A stretch of DNA of 53,155 bases from Desulfovibrionaceae bacterium (GTDB taxonomy: Bacteria > Pseudomonadota > Gammaproteobacteria > Burkholderiales > Burkholderiaceae_C): NCBI GenBank assembly GCA_009778355.1, contig WRJY01000338.1, forward strand, positions 1-53,155. The letters are read 5' to 3'. Shown here in pieces: positions 1 to 9,281 of this stretch. The notes beneath the pieces are model-generated. The model saw only the letters and a list, made by a program, of their open reading frames with translations, did not search any database and had not been told where the DNA came from. Numbering within the stretch: the first letter of the stretch is position 1; each line of letters begins with the position of its first letter. The position numbers and the translations under genes were made by a program.

Positions 1-1
1 T

Positions 2-781
2 TTTTTTGCCGGCGATGCCGGCTGGTGCGCCGCCGCCGATGCCGCCGGCCAATGGCGGCACATCGCCTCGGCCAACTGGCTGGCCGCCGCGCGGCACGTG
101 GCCTCGGCGCTGCCTGAAGGCGTGCTGGTGGACATTGGCAGCACCACCACCGACCTGATCGCCTTCGGCAACGGGCGCGTGTTGAGCGCCAGCCGCAGCG
201 ACGCCGAGCGCCTGGCCAGCGGCGAACTGGTCTATCACGGCGTGGTGCGCACGCCGCTGTGCGCGCTGACCCAGCAAATCGAGTGGCGCGGCCTCGCGCA
301 CCAGGTCATGAACGAGTTCTTTGCCACCACCGCCGACATCTACCGGCTGTGCAACGAACTGGAGCCGGCGCACGACCAACAGCCCGCCGCCGACAACGGC
401 CCCAAGAGCCTGGCGGCAACGCGCCAGCGCCTGGCGCGCATGATCGGCTTGGACGCGCGCGACGCCAGCGCCGAAGAGTGGTTGCGCCTGGCGCGCGCCT
501 GGCGCGCAGCGCAGCTCGATGCCATGGCCGCGCAGTTGCGCCGCGTGCTCCGGCGCTACGCACTGTCGCCCGGGGCCGTGCTGGTCAGCGCCGGCTGCGG
601 GGCCTTTCTGGCGCCAGAACTGGCGCGCGCCGCCAGCCCGGGCGCGCCGTACCGCGTCGTCAGCTACGGCGCGCGGGTGGCCTCCACCGCCGGTGACGCG
701 GCTGCCGCAACGGTGGCCTGGGCCCAGGTGTGCGCGCCGTGCGTGGCGGTGGCCGCCTTGCTGGCCAGGGAGCAACCCTGA
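2..781 (+). CDS. MfnF-like H4MPT-linked C1 pathway protein (5' truncated by window edge)
   Basis: The reading frame is open from base 2 and the true start lies upstream of the window. The protein belongs to the hydantoinase/oxoprolinase-like ASKHA fold family that in archaea is MfnF, which joins the furan unit to tyramine-glutamate in methanofuran synthesis. In bacterial methylotrophs the homologue accompanies H4MPT/methylofuran genes. Visible signs are the IASANWLAAARH stretch, then VDIGSTTTDLI, a phosphate-binding loop of actin-like ATPases, and VSAGCGAFLAP towards the C-terminus. The stop overlaps the start of the next gene (TGATG), so the two are translationally coupled. The family call is good; the exact bacterial reaction is inferred from archaeal biochemistry. 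Confidence 0.8.
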   Translation, partial: FFAGDAGWCAAADAAGQWRHIASANWLAAARHVASALPEGVLVDIGSTTTDLIAFGNGRVLSASRSDAERLASGELVYHGVVRTPLCALTQQIEWRGLAHQVMNEFFATTADIYRLCNELEPAHDQQPAADNGPKSLAATRQRLARMIGLDARDASAEEWLRLARAWRAAQLDAMAAQLRRVLRRYALSPGAVLVSAGCGAFLAPELARAASPGAPYRVVSYGARVASTAGDAAAATVAWAQVCAPCVAVAALLAREQP

Positions 782-1410
782 TGTGGGTGGTGAAAATTGG
801 CGGCAGCCTGTGCGACGACCCGGCGCTGCCGCGGTGGCTCGAACTGTTGGCGCGCATCGGCGGCGGCCGCGCCGTCATCGTTGGCGGCGGCGGCGGCTTC
901 GCCGACCAGGTGCGGCGCGCGCAGGCGCGGTGGCGCTTCGATGACCTGGCGGCCCACAACATGGCCGTGCTGGCAATGACGCAGACGGCCTATCAGATGC
1001 AGGCGCTCAACCCCGCGCTGCAACTGGTTGAACGCAGCGCCGACATCCCGCAGTTGCTGCGGCGGGGAAAAACCGCGCTGTGGCTGCCGCTGGAATTGCG
1101 CCGCGAGCGCATGGACGCCAGAACCCACTGGGGCGCCAGTTCCGACACGATTGCGCTGGACCTGGCCAAGCGCCTGAATGCCGAGCAGTTGCTCATCGTC
1201 AAATCGTGCGCCATCGACCCGAAACTCAGTCTGCGGCAACTGGGCGAAGCCGGCGTCATCGACGCACAGTTTGCCGAACTCGCCAGCGACGCGGCCTTTC
1301 CGATTGCCGTGCTGCACAAAAGCCAGTTGACTACCCTTTCCGAGCTATTGCTGGGCAGCGCTGAATACCATAAAGTCTACGCCCACACACCTATGGCGCA
1401 GCAGGTGTGA
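781..1410 (+). CDS. MfnE-like amino-acid-kinase-family protein
   Basis: A 209-residue protein of the aspartate/glutamate/uridylate kinase fold. KIGGSL at residues 5-10 and the glycine run GGGGG at 35-39 form the nucleotide site, and SSDTIALDLAKRL follows later. In archaea MfnE phosphorylates aminomethylfuran phosphate to the diphosphate used by MfnF, so a methylofuran role fits its overlap with the mfnF-like gene. A longer frame opens at 730, but the ATG at 781 overlapping the upstream stop gives the natural N-terminus MWVVKIGG. The substrate in bacteria is inferred from the neighbour and the fold. Confidence 0.75.
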   Translation: MWVVKIGGSLCDDPALPRWLELLARIGGGRAVIVGGGGGFADQVRRAQARWRFDDLAAHNMAVLAMTQTAYQMQALNPALQLVERSADIPQLLRRGKTALWLPLELRRERMDARTHWGASSDTIALDLAKRLNAEQLLIVKSCAIDPKLSLRQLGEAGVIDAQFAELASDAAFPIAVLHKSQLTTLSELLLGSAEYHKVYAHTPMAQQV

Positions 1411-1433
1411 GCCGCTGAATAAGGAGTGTCTGG

Positions 1434-4028
1434 ATGGACGAGAACGAACCGTTACCGCCATCGGTTAAAAATCAACCGCCGCAGCCGGAGACCGATCGCG
1501 GGCCGAAGCGATCCACGTGCCAGCCTGGTCATTGGACCGATTGCTTCGCCAGATTGTATAACCTTGCCTTCCATAATGAATGGTGGAGCCTGATCTTCCA
1601 CAGGGCATGGATCGGCACCCTGGGTCTGGCCGCGGTTGGCTGGCTGCTGACATCTCAAAGTCAGGCGCGCGATATCCTTTTGGGCATCGGCGTAAACTTG
1701 AACCTTGTCGGTTTGTTCGGCGTTTATGGTTATGCCTTGTTTTGGTTGGCGGGGTCTTTCCTCGCGCTGGTTTTGGTGCTTATTGTCTGGGTCACCGGGC
1801 TGCCAAAATTTGACCATTCCAGCTCAATGATGCCGGAGCATGATAAAAGGCGCCGGCGGTACACGGCCATCATTTTCATAGGCACGCTTTTCGCCGTTCA
1901 TTTCGCATATATATTGGCTGGCAAGAATGGCGACGATCTCATTGTATCCGTTTTAATGGCGGTCGCAAACATGGCAATCATACCGGCCCTTGTTCTGCTT
2001 CCCAGGCTTCTGCTGAACTGGCTGGGAGCGTCCACCAAATGGAAAACAGGCATCTACTCGGCCATTGCGACACTGATCTGCAGCTTCACTCTTTTCGTGG
2101 CCTTGGATAACGGGGACTCCGCCGTGGCCGCCATCGTGAGCAGCGCCACGCCCTTTCTTGCCTGGGTCGCCATCCGTTTCCTCGGCCTGTCATTTCCCGC
2201 CCAAAACAAGCACTCGCTGATCTGGTTTTTTGTCTTGGTCTCGCTGCTCTGGCTGATCGTCTTGATCCTGGTTTTCAAGCTTCCGTGGCCGCCCATGATC
2301 GTGCGCACCTTGTACAAAGCCGGGAGTGCATCGGTTGCAATGGTCTGGCTGGCATGGCTGGCCTTGACATGGGCTTGTTTGCAGCTTGCCGTGCGGCGCT
2401 TTGGCCGCCCCGCTGTTGCAATCATCGTCATCGTGATCGGTGTGGAATTATTTTTTCACCATGAGAAAACCGGGCAGGAATGGCTTATCACGGATACTGC
2501 GGCCCCACTGCCGGACGCACCCGCCGCAGCGCCGGAATCCGGCGGCGTCGAGCCGCCAAGCGGGATACCACTCGCAATCCACGCCGACGGCGGTGGTTTG
2601 CGCGCGGCGCTGTATACGGCTGAAGTGCTCGCCATAGCCGATGATGCGACCTGCGGCGACTTCGGCTCTCATGTTTATGCGGCAAGCGGCGTTTCGGGGG
2701 GCAGCCTTGGCATCGCAACCTGGGCCGTGATGCGCGCCGAATTTGTCAGGCTAAGCAAGGAAAATAAAATCAAAGGGGGCGACCTCTGGGCCGACTGCAA
2801 GGAACAACGGAAACGCGCTCAAATTCCTGAAGGAAAAACCTATTGGGGAATTGATGCGCGGCGCCCATTATTTAACCTGGTTCGCAATACCTTGCTCGCG
2901 GATCATTTGACGGCAGCGCTGACCTCCGCGCTGACGACTGATTTGCTGCGGCCAGCCGGGAACGCCTACAGAGGGCAGGCCCTGCTGGAAAGTTGGCAGC
3001 AAGGCGCATTCGATGCATTGAGATTAGTCGTTGTTGATCCGATGACGGCAACAGCAAGCGCTTTTGCCGCCACGCTCGATGAGTCGAACGCCGGCGTGCC
3101 CAACGGCGGCCCGATCTTGTTGTTTACCGCCACGGTCGTTGACAACGGCGAGCGCACTATTTTCTCCAACGTTATCCAGCCCCAATTGAAAACTCAGATA
3201 GGCGTCGCTGTGCTGGAGAGCGCTCGCTTCCCATTAATCTCGCCTCCCGGCACCATTTTGGACGGCGATAAGAAGTTGAGATTGGTTGTCGATGGGGGAT
3301 ACTTCGATAATTCAGGCGCGGCGACCCTCGAGGAACTTCTGCGCGCCGTCAAACGTGATGGCAATCTGCCCGGAACGGTTGTCATTGCGCGCATCGACGG
3401 CAATGCGCCGAACGAAAAAGACGATACGAGGTGCGATGATTTTCTTGATGCAAAAATAGAAAAAAAGTGGGATGTCGAATCACCTTTCTCATCGTTTCTT
3501 CGAAAAATCCATCGAGAAAAGAAGACTGGCGATGAATCCTTGCCGTCACAGTACAGTGGATGGTCATTTATAGACGCTTACTGGGCGACACGTTCGGCTC
3601 GCGCCAAGGAAGCAGTGGATAGCCTGAGCGATTCCCAGATCCAAGGCGTCGTTATCGGGCCGCAACTGCACCTCGACTATTTCGAAGGATTTGACGAAAA
3701 TTGCGCGGCAATCCTTCACGAAAACCCTTTTTATCAGGATGGAAAGCCTTATCCCGCGTCAAGATTCCAGCAATTGCAGCAATGTATCAAGGATGCAAAC
3801 GATTCGCCCATCTGCCCGGCGCTGCAATGTCTAAATTCCAATGAGAGCATTTGCACGGGCGGACACTATATGCCGAAAGCGCCTCTTGGCTGGTATCTGT
3901 CCCAGGCAAGCGCCACGGCCCTTGAAAATTCCGCGGTGCAAGCCGCCCGTCACCTTCTGGGAAGCATTGGCATGAATAGATCGTATCTAAATAACCGGGG
4001 TCAGGCCGCAAATAATCAGAATAATTAA
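1434..4028 (+). CDS. Multi-pass membrane protein with C-terminal patatin-like phospholipase domain
   Basis: An 864-residue protein. The first ~350 residues hold about nine to ten hydrophobic segments. The rest is a patatin-type lipase domain with DGGGLR (oxyanion hole, about 383-388), GVSGGS with nucleophile Ser421, and VVDGG with catalytic Asp620. This Ser-Asp dyad predicts lipid acyl hydrolase activity at the inner membrane; the substrate is unknown. A clear AAGGAG lies 7 bases before the ATG and the gene begins 23 bases after the mfnE-like stop, so read-through is likely. Base composition is visibly less GC-rich than all neighbours, with A/T-ending codons and poly-A runs, which suggests recent acquisition. 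It has no obvious link to C1 metabolism. Confidence 0.85.
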   Translation: MDENEPLPPSVKNQPPQPETDRGPKRSTCQPGHWTDCFARLYNLAFHNEWWSLIFHRAWIGTLGLAAVGWLLTSQSQARDILLGIGVNLNLVGLFGVYGYALFWLAGSFLALVLVLIVWVTGLPKFDHSSSMMPEHDKRRRRYTAIIFIGTLFAVHFAYILAGKNGDDLIVSVLMAVANMAIIPALVLLPRLLLNWLGASTKWKTGIYSAIATLICSFTLFVALDNGDSAVAAIVSSATPFLAWVAIRFLGLSFPAQNKHSLIWFFVLVSLLWLIVLILVFKLPWPPMIVRTLYKAGSASVAMVWLAWLALTWACLQLAVRRFGRPAVAIIVIVIGVELFFHHEKTGQEWLITDTAAPLPDAPAAAPESGGVEPPSGIPLAIHADGGGLRAALYTAEVLAIADDATCGDFGSHVYAASGVSGGSLGIATWAVMRAEFVRLSKENKIKGGDLWADCKEQRKRAQIPEGKTYWGIDARRPLFNLVRNTLLADHLTAALTSALTTDLLRPAGNAYRGQALLESWQQGAFDALRLVVVDPMTATASAFAATLDESNAGVPNGGPILLFTATVVDNGERTIFSNVIQPQLKTQIGVAVLESARFPLISPPGTILDGDKKLRLVVDGGYFDNSGAATLEELLRAVKRDGNLPGTVVIARIDGNAPNEKDDTRCDDFLDAKIEKKWDVESPFSSFLRKIHREKKTGDESLPSQYSGWSFIDAYWATRSARAKEAVDSLSDSQIQGVVIGPQLHLDYFEGFDENCAAILHENPFYQDGKPYPASRFQQLQQCIKDANDSPICPALQCLNSNESICTGGHYMPKAPLGWYLSQASATALENSAVQAARHLLGSIGMNRSYLNNRGQAANNQNN

Positions 4029-4152
4029 CACCTAACCGGTCAAATGCAGTTTTCAGGTTGAAGTGAACGCAGCGAGACTCAATACGGCAATGGTTTCAGG
4101 CTCCAAAATAATGGGGTGTTGGCTTCGATTGCCACACCGGAAATAATAATGA
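4029..4152. terminator. Convergent intergenic region with weak stem-loop
   Basis: This short stretch separates the patatin gene from the convergent Bug-type gene. An imperfect stem (GGTGTTGGC at 4116-4124 with GCCACACC at 4131-4138, one bulged base, loop of about six) could act as a weak bidirectional terminator. No U-tract follows it directly on either strand, so the call is tentative. Confidence 0.25.
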
Positions 4153-5115
4153 TTACGCACCCTTGATGCCCTTCTCCTGAATGATTTTTTTCCATTTCGC
4201 CAGATCGCTGCGCATGAGTTGCGCCGCTTGCTGGGGACTGGAGGTTTTGGGCACGATGTTTTGCTGCTTCATGGCTTCGATGAGGTCAGGTTTGGCATAG
4301 GCGCGCCGCACCGCCTCAGCCACGGCATTGGCATCAGCCGCCGGCATGTTGGGCGGCCCCGCCAGCACCACCCACGGCAATGCCGACACCTCCTTGAAGC
4401 CCTGTTCCGCCATCGTGGGCACCTCGGAAAAACCAGGCATCCGCTCGGAGTAATTGACGGCAATCGGGCGCAATTTACCCGCCTGGATATGCGGTGCAAC
4501 TACCGTGGAATCCAGAACCAGTAAAGGCACATGTCCGCCCAACACGTCGGTGACCGCCGGCGCGCCACCTTTATAGGCTACGGGTTGCATCTTTATGCCG
4601 GCCAAGTCACTGAACCACTCCATGGTAAGGTGACCGGTACTGCCTATACCTAAAATGGCGTAGTTGATCTGCCCCGGTTTGTTTTTGGCCAGCGCCACCA
4701 AATCCTTGAGGTTATGCACGTTCTCGAACCCGGCCACTTGCGGGTTTACGGCCACCACGCTGTATTGCTCGTACAGCAGCGTTATGGGCGTGACCTTGGT
4801 CAGGTCCGGCTCCTGGTTGGCCAGCACCTGCCCGAGCAAGGTCATGGTCGGATATAGCATATAGGTGGAGCTGCTTGGCGCTGCTCGTTCCACGGGTCTG
4901 ATGGCCATGGCGCCGGAAGCGCCCGTCAGGTTCTCCACCACCACTGCGCGGTGCAATTCAGCCGACAGTCCGGGAGCGAATATCCGCGCGAAGGTGTCCG
5001 TCGCGCCGCCAGCCGAAAAACCGACATAGAGGCGAGCTGATTCCTGCGCTAGGGCAGGCAGAAACGATCCGCCCGCCATGGTTGCAGCCCCGATCAAAAT
5101 AGAACGTCGATCCAT
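4153..5115 (-). CDS. Bug/TctC-family tripartite tricarboxylate transporter binding protein (orphan)
   Basis: A 320-residue exported protein. The N-terminus has a twin-arginine-like start (MDRRSILIG) and an Ala-rich signal ending near ALAQ. The mature part has typical Bug features: a GFSAGGATDTFAR ligand loop, VVVENLTGASGAMA, and YAILGIGSTGHL with the later second-lobe pattern. Such proteins capture carboxylates in the periplasm for TctAB permeases. No tctA or tctB is adjacent, as is common for the many orphan Bug proteins in Burkholderiales. A purine-rich AAGGAAG lies just upstream of the ATG. The ligand cannot be read from sequence. Confidence 0.85.
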   Translation of the reverse strand: MDRRSILIGAATMAGGSFLPALAQESARLYVGFSAGGATDTFARIFAPGLSAELHRAVVVENLTGASGAMAIRPVERAAPSSSTYMLYPTMTLLGQVLANQEPDLTKVTPITLLYEQYSVVAVNPQVAGFENVHNLKDLVALAKNKPGQINYAILGIGSTGHLTMEWFSDLAGIKMQPVAYKGGAPAVTDVLGGHVPLLVLDSTVVAPHIQAGKLRPIAVNYSERMPGFSEVPTMAEQGFKEVSALPWVVLAGPPNMPAADANAVAEAVRRAYAKPDLIEAMKQQNIVPKTSSPQQAAQLMRSDLAKWKKIIQEKGIKGA

Positions 5116-5472
5116 GTGCGCTTCCTTGCTTTTGATAATTTGAGGTAATTGTGTTGACTAAAAATGATGTCTAAAACTCTCCAGTCGAGCCTTGTTGACC
5201 TCGGCGGAGATCAGCAATGGTACTTCTGGCGATCAACCGGTCATTTGGTGCCCCGGTCGCGCCACGATCCTCGCTCGCTTCATGTCTGCATTGTCCCTGA
5301 CTGCCGCCGCCCATGCCATTGGGGAATACGCGAAGCTTGATCTTGCCCTCTATTTCCGTATCCCATGCCGAGTTCATTATGCGACTTGTTTTTGCTGGGC
5401 AACAAGCCTCGTTTTTACAGTATTGCGTCCACCTTCAGAGTCATTGGACGCATTCGTGGCGCACGAGCTTGC
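5116..5472. other. Intergenic region without a recognisable gene
   Basis: These 357 bases lie between the Bug-type gene and murI. The 40 bases next to the Bug start are AT-rich and probably carry its promoter. The remainder is mixed composition; a 68-codon open frame on the minus strand (5171-5377) has no ribosome site or family I recognise and may be a gene remnant. No tRNA, IS end or terminator was found. Confidence 0.4.
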
Positions 5473-6279
5473 TCACCCCAGCCCATGTTCTGACCGTACC
5501 CCCAGCCAGCGCGCGGCGGCGGCCTGGATGGCTTCGGGCGGGCCGCTGGTTTCGAGTGTGAGTGCGCCGGGGCCTTCGTGCAGCGCGCCGCGCGCGGCCA
5601 GCAAACGGCGCGTTTGTTGCGCGACCGGCGCGCCGGTGTCGATCAGGCGTACATCAGGGCCGGCGTGGCGGCGCAGGGTTGCCAGGGCAAAGGGGTAGTG
5701 GGTGCAGCCGAGTACCACTGTGTCGATTTGCCCGGCGCGCGCGCCCAGCGGGCCGAGCGCGCGCAGATAGCGCGCGGCCAGGGCGTCGATTTGCGCCGCG
5801 TCGTCGCGCTCAATGGCGCTGGCCAGGCCATCACAGGCGATCAGGTGGAACCGGGCCAATGGGGTCTGGCTGTCGTGCAGCGCGCGGAATTTGGCGCTGG
5901 CCAGCGTGCCGCGGGTGGCCAGCACGCCGATGTGTCCGGTGCGGGTGAGCGTGGCGGCGGGCTTGAGCGCCGGTTCGACGCCGATCAGCGGCAGCTCGGG
6001 CCAGTCGCCGCGCAGGTCATGAATGGCGGCGGCGGTGGCGGTGTTGCAGGCGACGACCAGCGCCTTGATGCCGCGCGCCTGGACCAGGCCGCGCGCAATG
6101 GCGCGGCTGCGCGCGGCCACGAAGTCGCCGCCGCGTTCGCCGTAGGGCGCGTGGCCGGCATCGGAAAAGTACAGGAAGCGCTCGTGCGGCAGTTCGGCGC
6201 GCAGCGCGGCCAGCACGCTCAGGCCGCCTATGCCGCTGTCGAAGATGCCGATCGGACGATTTGCGCTTGTGCTGGACAT
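5473..6279 (-). CDS. murI: Glutamate racemase
   Basis: A 268-residue protein converting L- to D-glutamate for peptidoglycan in the cytoplasm. The signature is complete: FDSGIGGL near residue 13-20, ACNTAT with catalytic Cys78, and GCTHYP with Cys192 and His194. The length matches the family. It lies about 115 bases downstream of mfnB on the same strand, so it may receive read-through, but it is housekeeping and not part of the C1 pathway. Confidence 0.95.
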   Translation of the reverse strand: MSSTSANRPIGIFDSGIGGLSVLAALRAELPHERFLYFSDAGHAPYGERGGDFVAARSRAIARGLVQARGIKALVVACNTATAAAIHDLRGDWPELPLIGVEPALKPAATLTRTGHIGVLATRGTLASAKFRALHDSQTPLARFHLIACDGLASAIERDDAAQIDALAARYLRALGPLGARAGQIDTVVLGCTHYPFALATLRRHAGPDVRLIDTGAPVAQQTRRLLAARGALHEGPGALTLETSGPPEAIQAAAARWLGVRSEHGLG

Positions 6280-6394
6280 GATGGGCGGAACCGGCGTGGC
6301 GGCGCTTCAGACGTTGACCGGCATGTCCTGCGCGGCAAATTCGTGGCTGGCGTGCATGGAACCGGCGTCCGTAACCAAGGGCGGATCACAATTT

Positions 6395-7081
6395 TCACTG
6401 GCTGGTATTGTGCAGCAGCGCGGCCAGCGCGGCCAGCCGCTGCGGGCACAGGGCGGCGGTGCGGCCGGCAACGCAGACGGCGCTGCGAAAGCCCGCGAAA
6501 TCGGGCTGGAGTTCATGCAGCAAGGGCGCGTGCGCGGCGCGCAAGGCGCCGGCCAGGCCCAGCAGCCGTCCGGCAGCGCGCGCCTGCGCGATCGCGCCTT
6601 GCAACCGCGCCAGGGGCACGGCATCGAACAGGCTGCTGGCGCGCTTGTCGGCGGTGTCCAGCATCAGCGCGGGAAATGGCAGCGCGCAGGCGTGTTCGAG
6701 CAGCCGCGCATCGAGTCCACGGTCGGCGATGAACACCGGCACCACCGGCCAGCCGCTGCCAGCCAGCGCGTTCAACACGCCGGGCGCGCCGGGGTGGCGC
6801 TCGATGCCGGCTTTGACGTAATCGACGCCGCAGGCGCCAACGGCCTGCACCTGCGCCAGGATGCGGGGCAAGTCGTGCATGGGCAAATCGCCAATGGTGG
6901 CGCTGACAGGCAGGCCAATGCCCTGCGAGCGCAGCGCCCGCACAATGGCGCGAATCGTTGCCACCGGCAAGCCGCCGAGCGCGCCATTGACGGGTTCCTT
7001 CAGATCGATGAAATCGGCGCCGCCGGTTGCGGCAAGCAGCGCCTCTTCGATGCTGCGGACGCTGACCAACATGCGGATCAC
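6395..7081 (-). CDS. mfnB: (5-formylfuran-3-yl)methyl phosphate synthase (DUF556)
   Basis: A 228-residue TIM-barrel protein of the MfnB family, which makes the furan precursor from two glyceraldehyde-3-phosphates, the first step towards methylofuran. Lysines expected at the active site are visible: Lys28 in DLKEP, Lys90 in DYVKAG, and Lys144 in LDTADK. The start overlaps the stop of the DUF447 gene by four bases (ATGA), so the two are coupled. It is the last gene of the minus-strand run 9829 to 6395. Family assignment is firm; the bacterial product is inferred from archaeal work. Confidence 0.88.
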   Translation of the reverse strand: MIRMLVSVRSIEEALLAATGGADFIDLKEPVNGALGGLPVATIRAIVRALRSQGIGLPVSATIGDLPMHDLPRILAQVQAVGACGVDYVKAGIERHPGAPGVLNALAGSGWPVVPVFIADRGLDARLLEHACALPFPALMLDTADKRASSLFDAVPLARLQGAIAQARAAGRLLGLAGALRAAHAPLLHELQPDFAGFRSAVCVAGRTAALCPQRLAALAALLHNTSQ

Positions 7082-7860
7082 GGTGCCGGCCTGCCTTTGG
7101 CGGCGGTCGAAAACGGCGCTGAATGCTGGGCTCCTTCACCCTCTGGAGAAAGGTTGGGATGAGGGCCAGCAGCCGTTGCCAGGGGAACCGCCGCTGGCCT
7201 GCGCCCCTGCCCTCCGAGGCTGTCGCAAAACGCTTTTGGCCTTGGTTTTTCTCCCTCCCCCCTTGCGGGGGAGAGTTGGAGAGAGGGCGCTTTGGCGGCG
7301 GCGGCGCGGTGGCTGGCTTGCGCCTGGCGCAGCCATTGCCAAGCCTGGCGTTCGTTGGGGCCGGCGGTTTTGTCGATGGCGATTTGCAGGTAGTCCATTT
7401 CCTGATCGATTTTCCCGGGCGCGAGCAGGTGCAGCCGGCTGATGAGCACCGCGCCTTCGATCACTGCCGCCTGGGCGCGGTTGAAGCCGTCAAAGCGTGC
7501 GTGTTCCGCCTCATGCACCGGCGCCATGCGCAGCAGGGGCCGCCGGGGGTCGTCGCGGCATTCGATCAGCTTGAGTTCGATGTGGCGCAAGGCGCAGTGC
7601 AGCCGCACGCCTTCGATGCGTTCGCAGGCGCGGGTGGGCCAGCGCCCGCGCCCGGTGACGCAACCGGCGAACACGCGCGTATCGGTGACGATATTGAGCA
7701 CGGCGTGGCCGGTGGCGACGATGTTGTCGAGCGTGGCCGATGGCTTGAACGGCATCAGCGCAATGGCCTCGTCCTGGTAGCAGATGCCCATTGGCGCAAT
7801 GTGCGCCTGCCCGCCGGCGGACAGGGTGGTGACGATGGCCTCGAATATCTGCTCGTTCAT
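7078..7860 (-). CDS. DUF447-family flavin-binding split-barrel protein with repeat-derived C-terminal tail
   Basis: A 260-residue protein starting MNEQIFEAIV. Residues 1-185 form the DUF447 domain, a split-barrel flavin fold found in H4MPT users and thought to act in pterin or furan cofactor synthesis. From about residue 190 the sequence becomes low-complexity (PSLQLSPARGEGE, then PKAFCDSLGG, then NLSPEGEG). This tail is translated from a palindromic intergenic-type repeat, a relative of which is also translated in fdhD. The stop still overlaps the mfnB start, so coupling survived the insertion. A much longer frame opening at 8325 is a shadow of the neighbouring gene; the ATG at 7860 follows the upstream stop by 14 bases. 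Confidence 0.8.
   Translation of the reverse strand: MNEQIFEAIVTTLSAGGQAHIAPMGICYQDEAIALMPFKPSATLDNIVATGHAVLNIVTDTRVFAGCVTGRGRWPTRACERIEGVRLHCALRHIELKLIECRDDPRRPLLRMAPVHEAEHARFDGFNRAQAAVIEGAVLISRLHLLAPGKIDQEMDYLQIAIDKTAGPNERQAWQWLRQAQASHRAAAAKAPSLQLSPARGEGEKPRPKAFCDSLGGQGRRPAAVPLATAAGPHPNLSPEGEGAQHSAPFSTAAKGRPAP
7135..7290. repeat. Dispersed palindromic repeat, copy A (inside DUF447 gene 3' end)
   Basis: The segment contains a palindrome (CTCCC...CCTTGCGGGGGAG, about 7249-7273) preceded by GTCGCAAAACGCTTT (7219-7233), plus a second CCCTCTGG...GAGGG-type motif at 7138-7168. The 15-base GTCGCAAAACGCTTT recurs exactly at 35399-35413, next to a similar C-run/G-run palindrome. This looks like a REP/MITE-type element. 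Its exact borders are uncertain. Confidence 0.6.
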
Positions 7861-7874
7861 ACGTTGCTCGCGGC

Positions 7875-9281
7875 TCAGGCAGGGCTGTGGCATGGGCGCT
7901 CGAAGCCGCTGTCCTCCTCGGGGGGGAACGGCAAGGCGGCGCAGCCCCAATCCAGGGGCTGATCCTGCACGTAGCGTTTGCCCAGTTGCCAGGCGATTTC
8001 GGCGCGCGCCAGTTCGACGCCCATGTAAAAGGCATGACCGGCATCGTTCTGGAGCCCGAGCCGCGGCCACAGTTGAAACGGGCTCTGGCCCAGCCTCATG
8101 CCTTCGCGGTTGTACACATGCAGGCCCAGCGGCGAAATCTGCACGCGGAAATTGGGGTCGCGCACCTGCGCGGCCCGCTCGTCGATTTCCTCGGGCGTAT
8201 CGGGAAACGGGTGTTTGGCGTGCACGGTCATCAGCGCGTCGCTCATGCCCTTGGGCAGGCTTTGGGCGCGCGCGGCGGCGTGCATGATGCGGCGCGCCCA
8301 ATCGGCCTCGCGCACGGCGCGGCACGCATGGCGGCTGACTTGCGTGGTCAGGACGGCAGCGGCCTTCAACTCGGCGGCGATGCCAAGCAGCACCGCGTTG
8401 ATGCCGCTGGTGTCGGCCTCGGTAAGCTCGGTCAGGTTGCCCACGCCCAGCATGATCGGCGCGTCGGCAAAACGCTGGCGTAGTCGGTGATAGCGCACGA
8501 TGGAGGCGGTCAGGCCAAACGGTATCGGGTCGAGGATGGCATCGGCCAGAAAGGGCCGGCCTTGGCGCTGCATGTGCTCCACGGCTGCGTACAGCGAGGC
8601 TTCATCGGCGGGCGCGCGCGCAATCAATACCGGCGTGGCCTGAACCTCGCCGGCCACCCACAGGGTGTCCAGCGTGAGGCTGAGCAGGTAGTCGGCGCCC
8701 GCCCTGCCGCCGCGCAGCAGCTCCCGCGCATCGCTGGAATCGACGCTGACGGCGAAACCGGCTGCTTTCAGCGCCTGCACACTGTCGGCCAGGTGGTCGA
8801 AGGGGGTCTCGGGCAGGCAGCCCAGGTCGATGACGTTGGCGCCATCGGCTGCCAGTTGGCGGGCGCGCTCGACGATCTGCCGCACCGTCAGCTTCGGCGC
8901 ATCGACGATTTCGGCGAAGATCGCCACGTCATACGCCGTCAGGTCGATCGCGCGGGCGGCCCGGTCGAAGTGGCGCGGCAAGTCCTTGAGCTCTTGCGGG
9001 CCGCGCTCGACCGGGATGCCGAAGTGGGCGCCGAGCGCCCGCACATCGCCGCGGCAGCGCCCAGGCACGATGATGCGGTCGGCGCGCCGCTGCCCCCGGC
9101 CATCCTGGCTGAACGCCGGAGCGGGCACGCGGCGCGCGATCATTTCGGCGGTCATCAATGCCGCCACTTGCAGGCCGATGTCCCGCACCTCCCAGGTAAA
9201 GGGCGCATCCTCGATGCCGCCGAGCACCCGCCGCAGGCTGCCTTCGGCCAGCCGCCCGGTCAGGAAGACGATGTGTTCCAT
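7875..9281 (-). CDS. Dihydropteroate-synthase-like protein of H4MPT biosynthesis (DUF6513-type)
   Basis: A 468-residue protein beginning MEHIVFLTGRLAEGSLRR. The central part reads as a pterin-binding barrel: GANVIDLGCLPETP and VSVDSSDARELL are the barrel-strand motifs of dihydropteroate-synthase relatives. The family is restricted to organisms with H4MPT and is presumed to condense the pterin with the ribofuranosylaminobenzene unit. The start at 9281 lies inside the end of the flavoprotein gene (22-base overlap). A longer frame to 9797 is a shadow. The role is inferred from family distribution and the adjoining genes. Confidence 0.8.
   Translation of the reverse strand: MEHIVFLTGRLAEGSLRRVLGGIEDAPFTWEVRDIGLQVAALMTAEMIARRVPAPAFSQDGRGQRRADRIIVPGRCRGDVRALGAHFGIPVERGPQELKDLPRHFDRAARAIDLTAYDVAIFAEIVDAPKLTVRQIVERARQLAADGANVIDLGCLPETPFDHLADSVQALKAAGFAVSVDSSDARELLRGGRAGADYLLSLTLDTLWVAGEVQATPVLIARAPADEASLYAAVEHMQRQGRPFLADAILDPIPFGLTASIVRYHRLRQRFADAPIMLGVGNLTELTEADTSGINAVLLGIAAELKAAAVLTTQVSRHACRAVREADWARRIMHAAARAQSLPKGMSDALMTVHAKHPFPDTPEEIDERAAQVRDPNFRVQISPLGLHVYNREGMRLGQSPFQLWPRLGLQNDAGHAFYMGVELARAEIAWQLGKRYVQDQPLDWGCAALPFPPEEDSGFERPCHSPA

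Noticed and set aside
5171..5377. A 68-codon minus-strand frame upstream of murI
   Set aside because: No ribosome site, no recognised family, and it stands in sequence of mixed composition.
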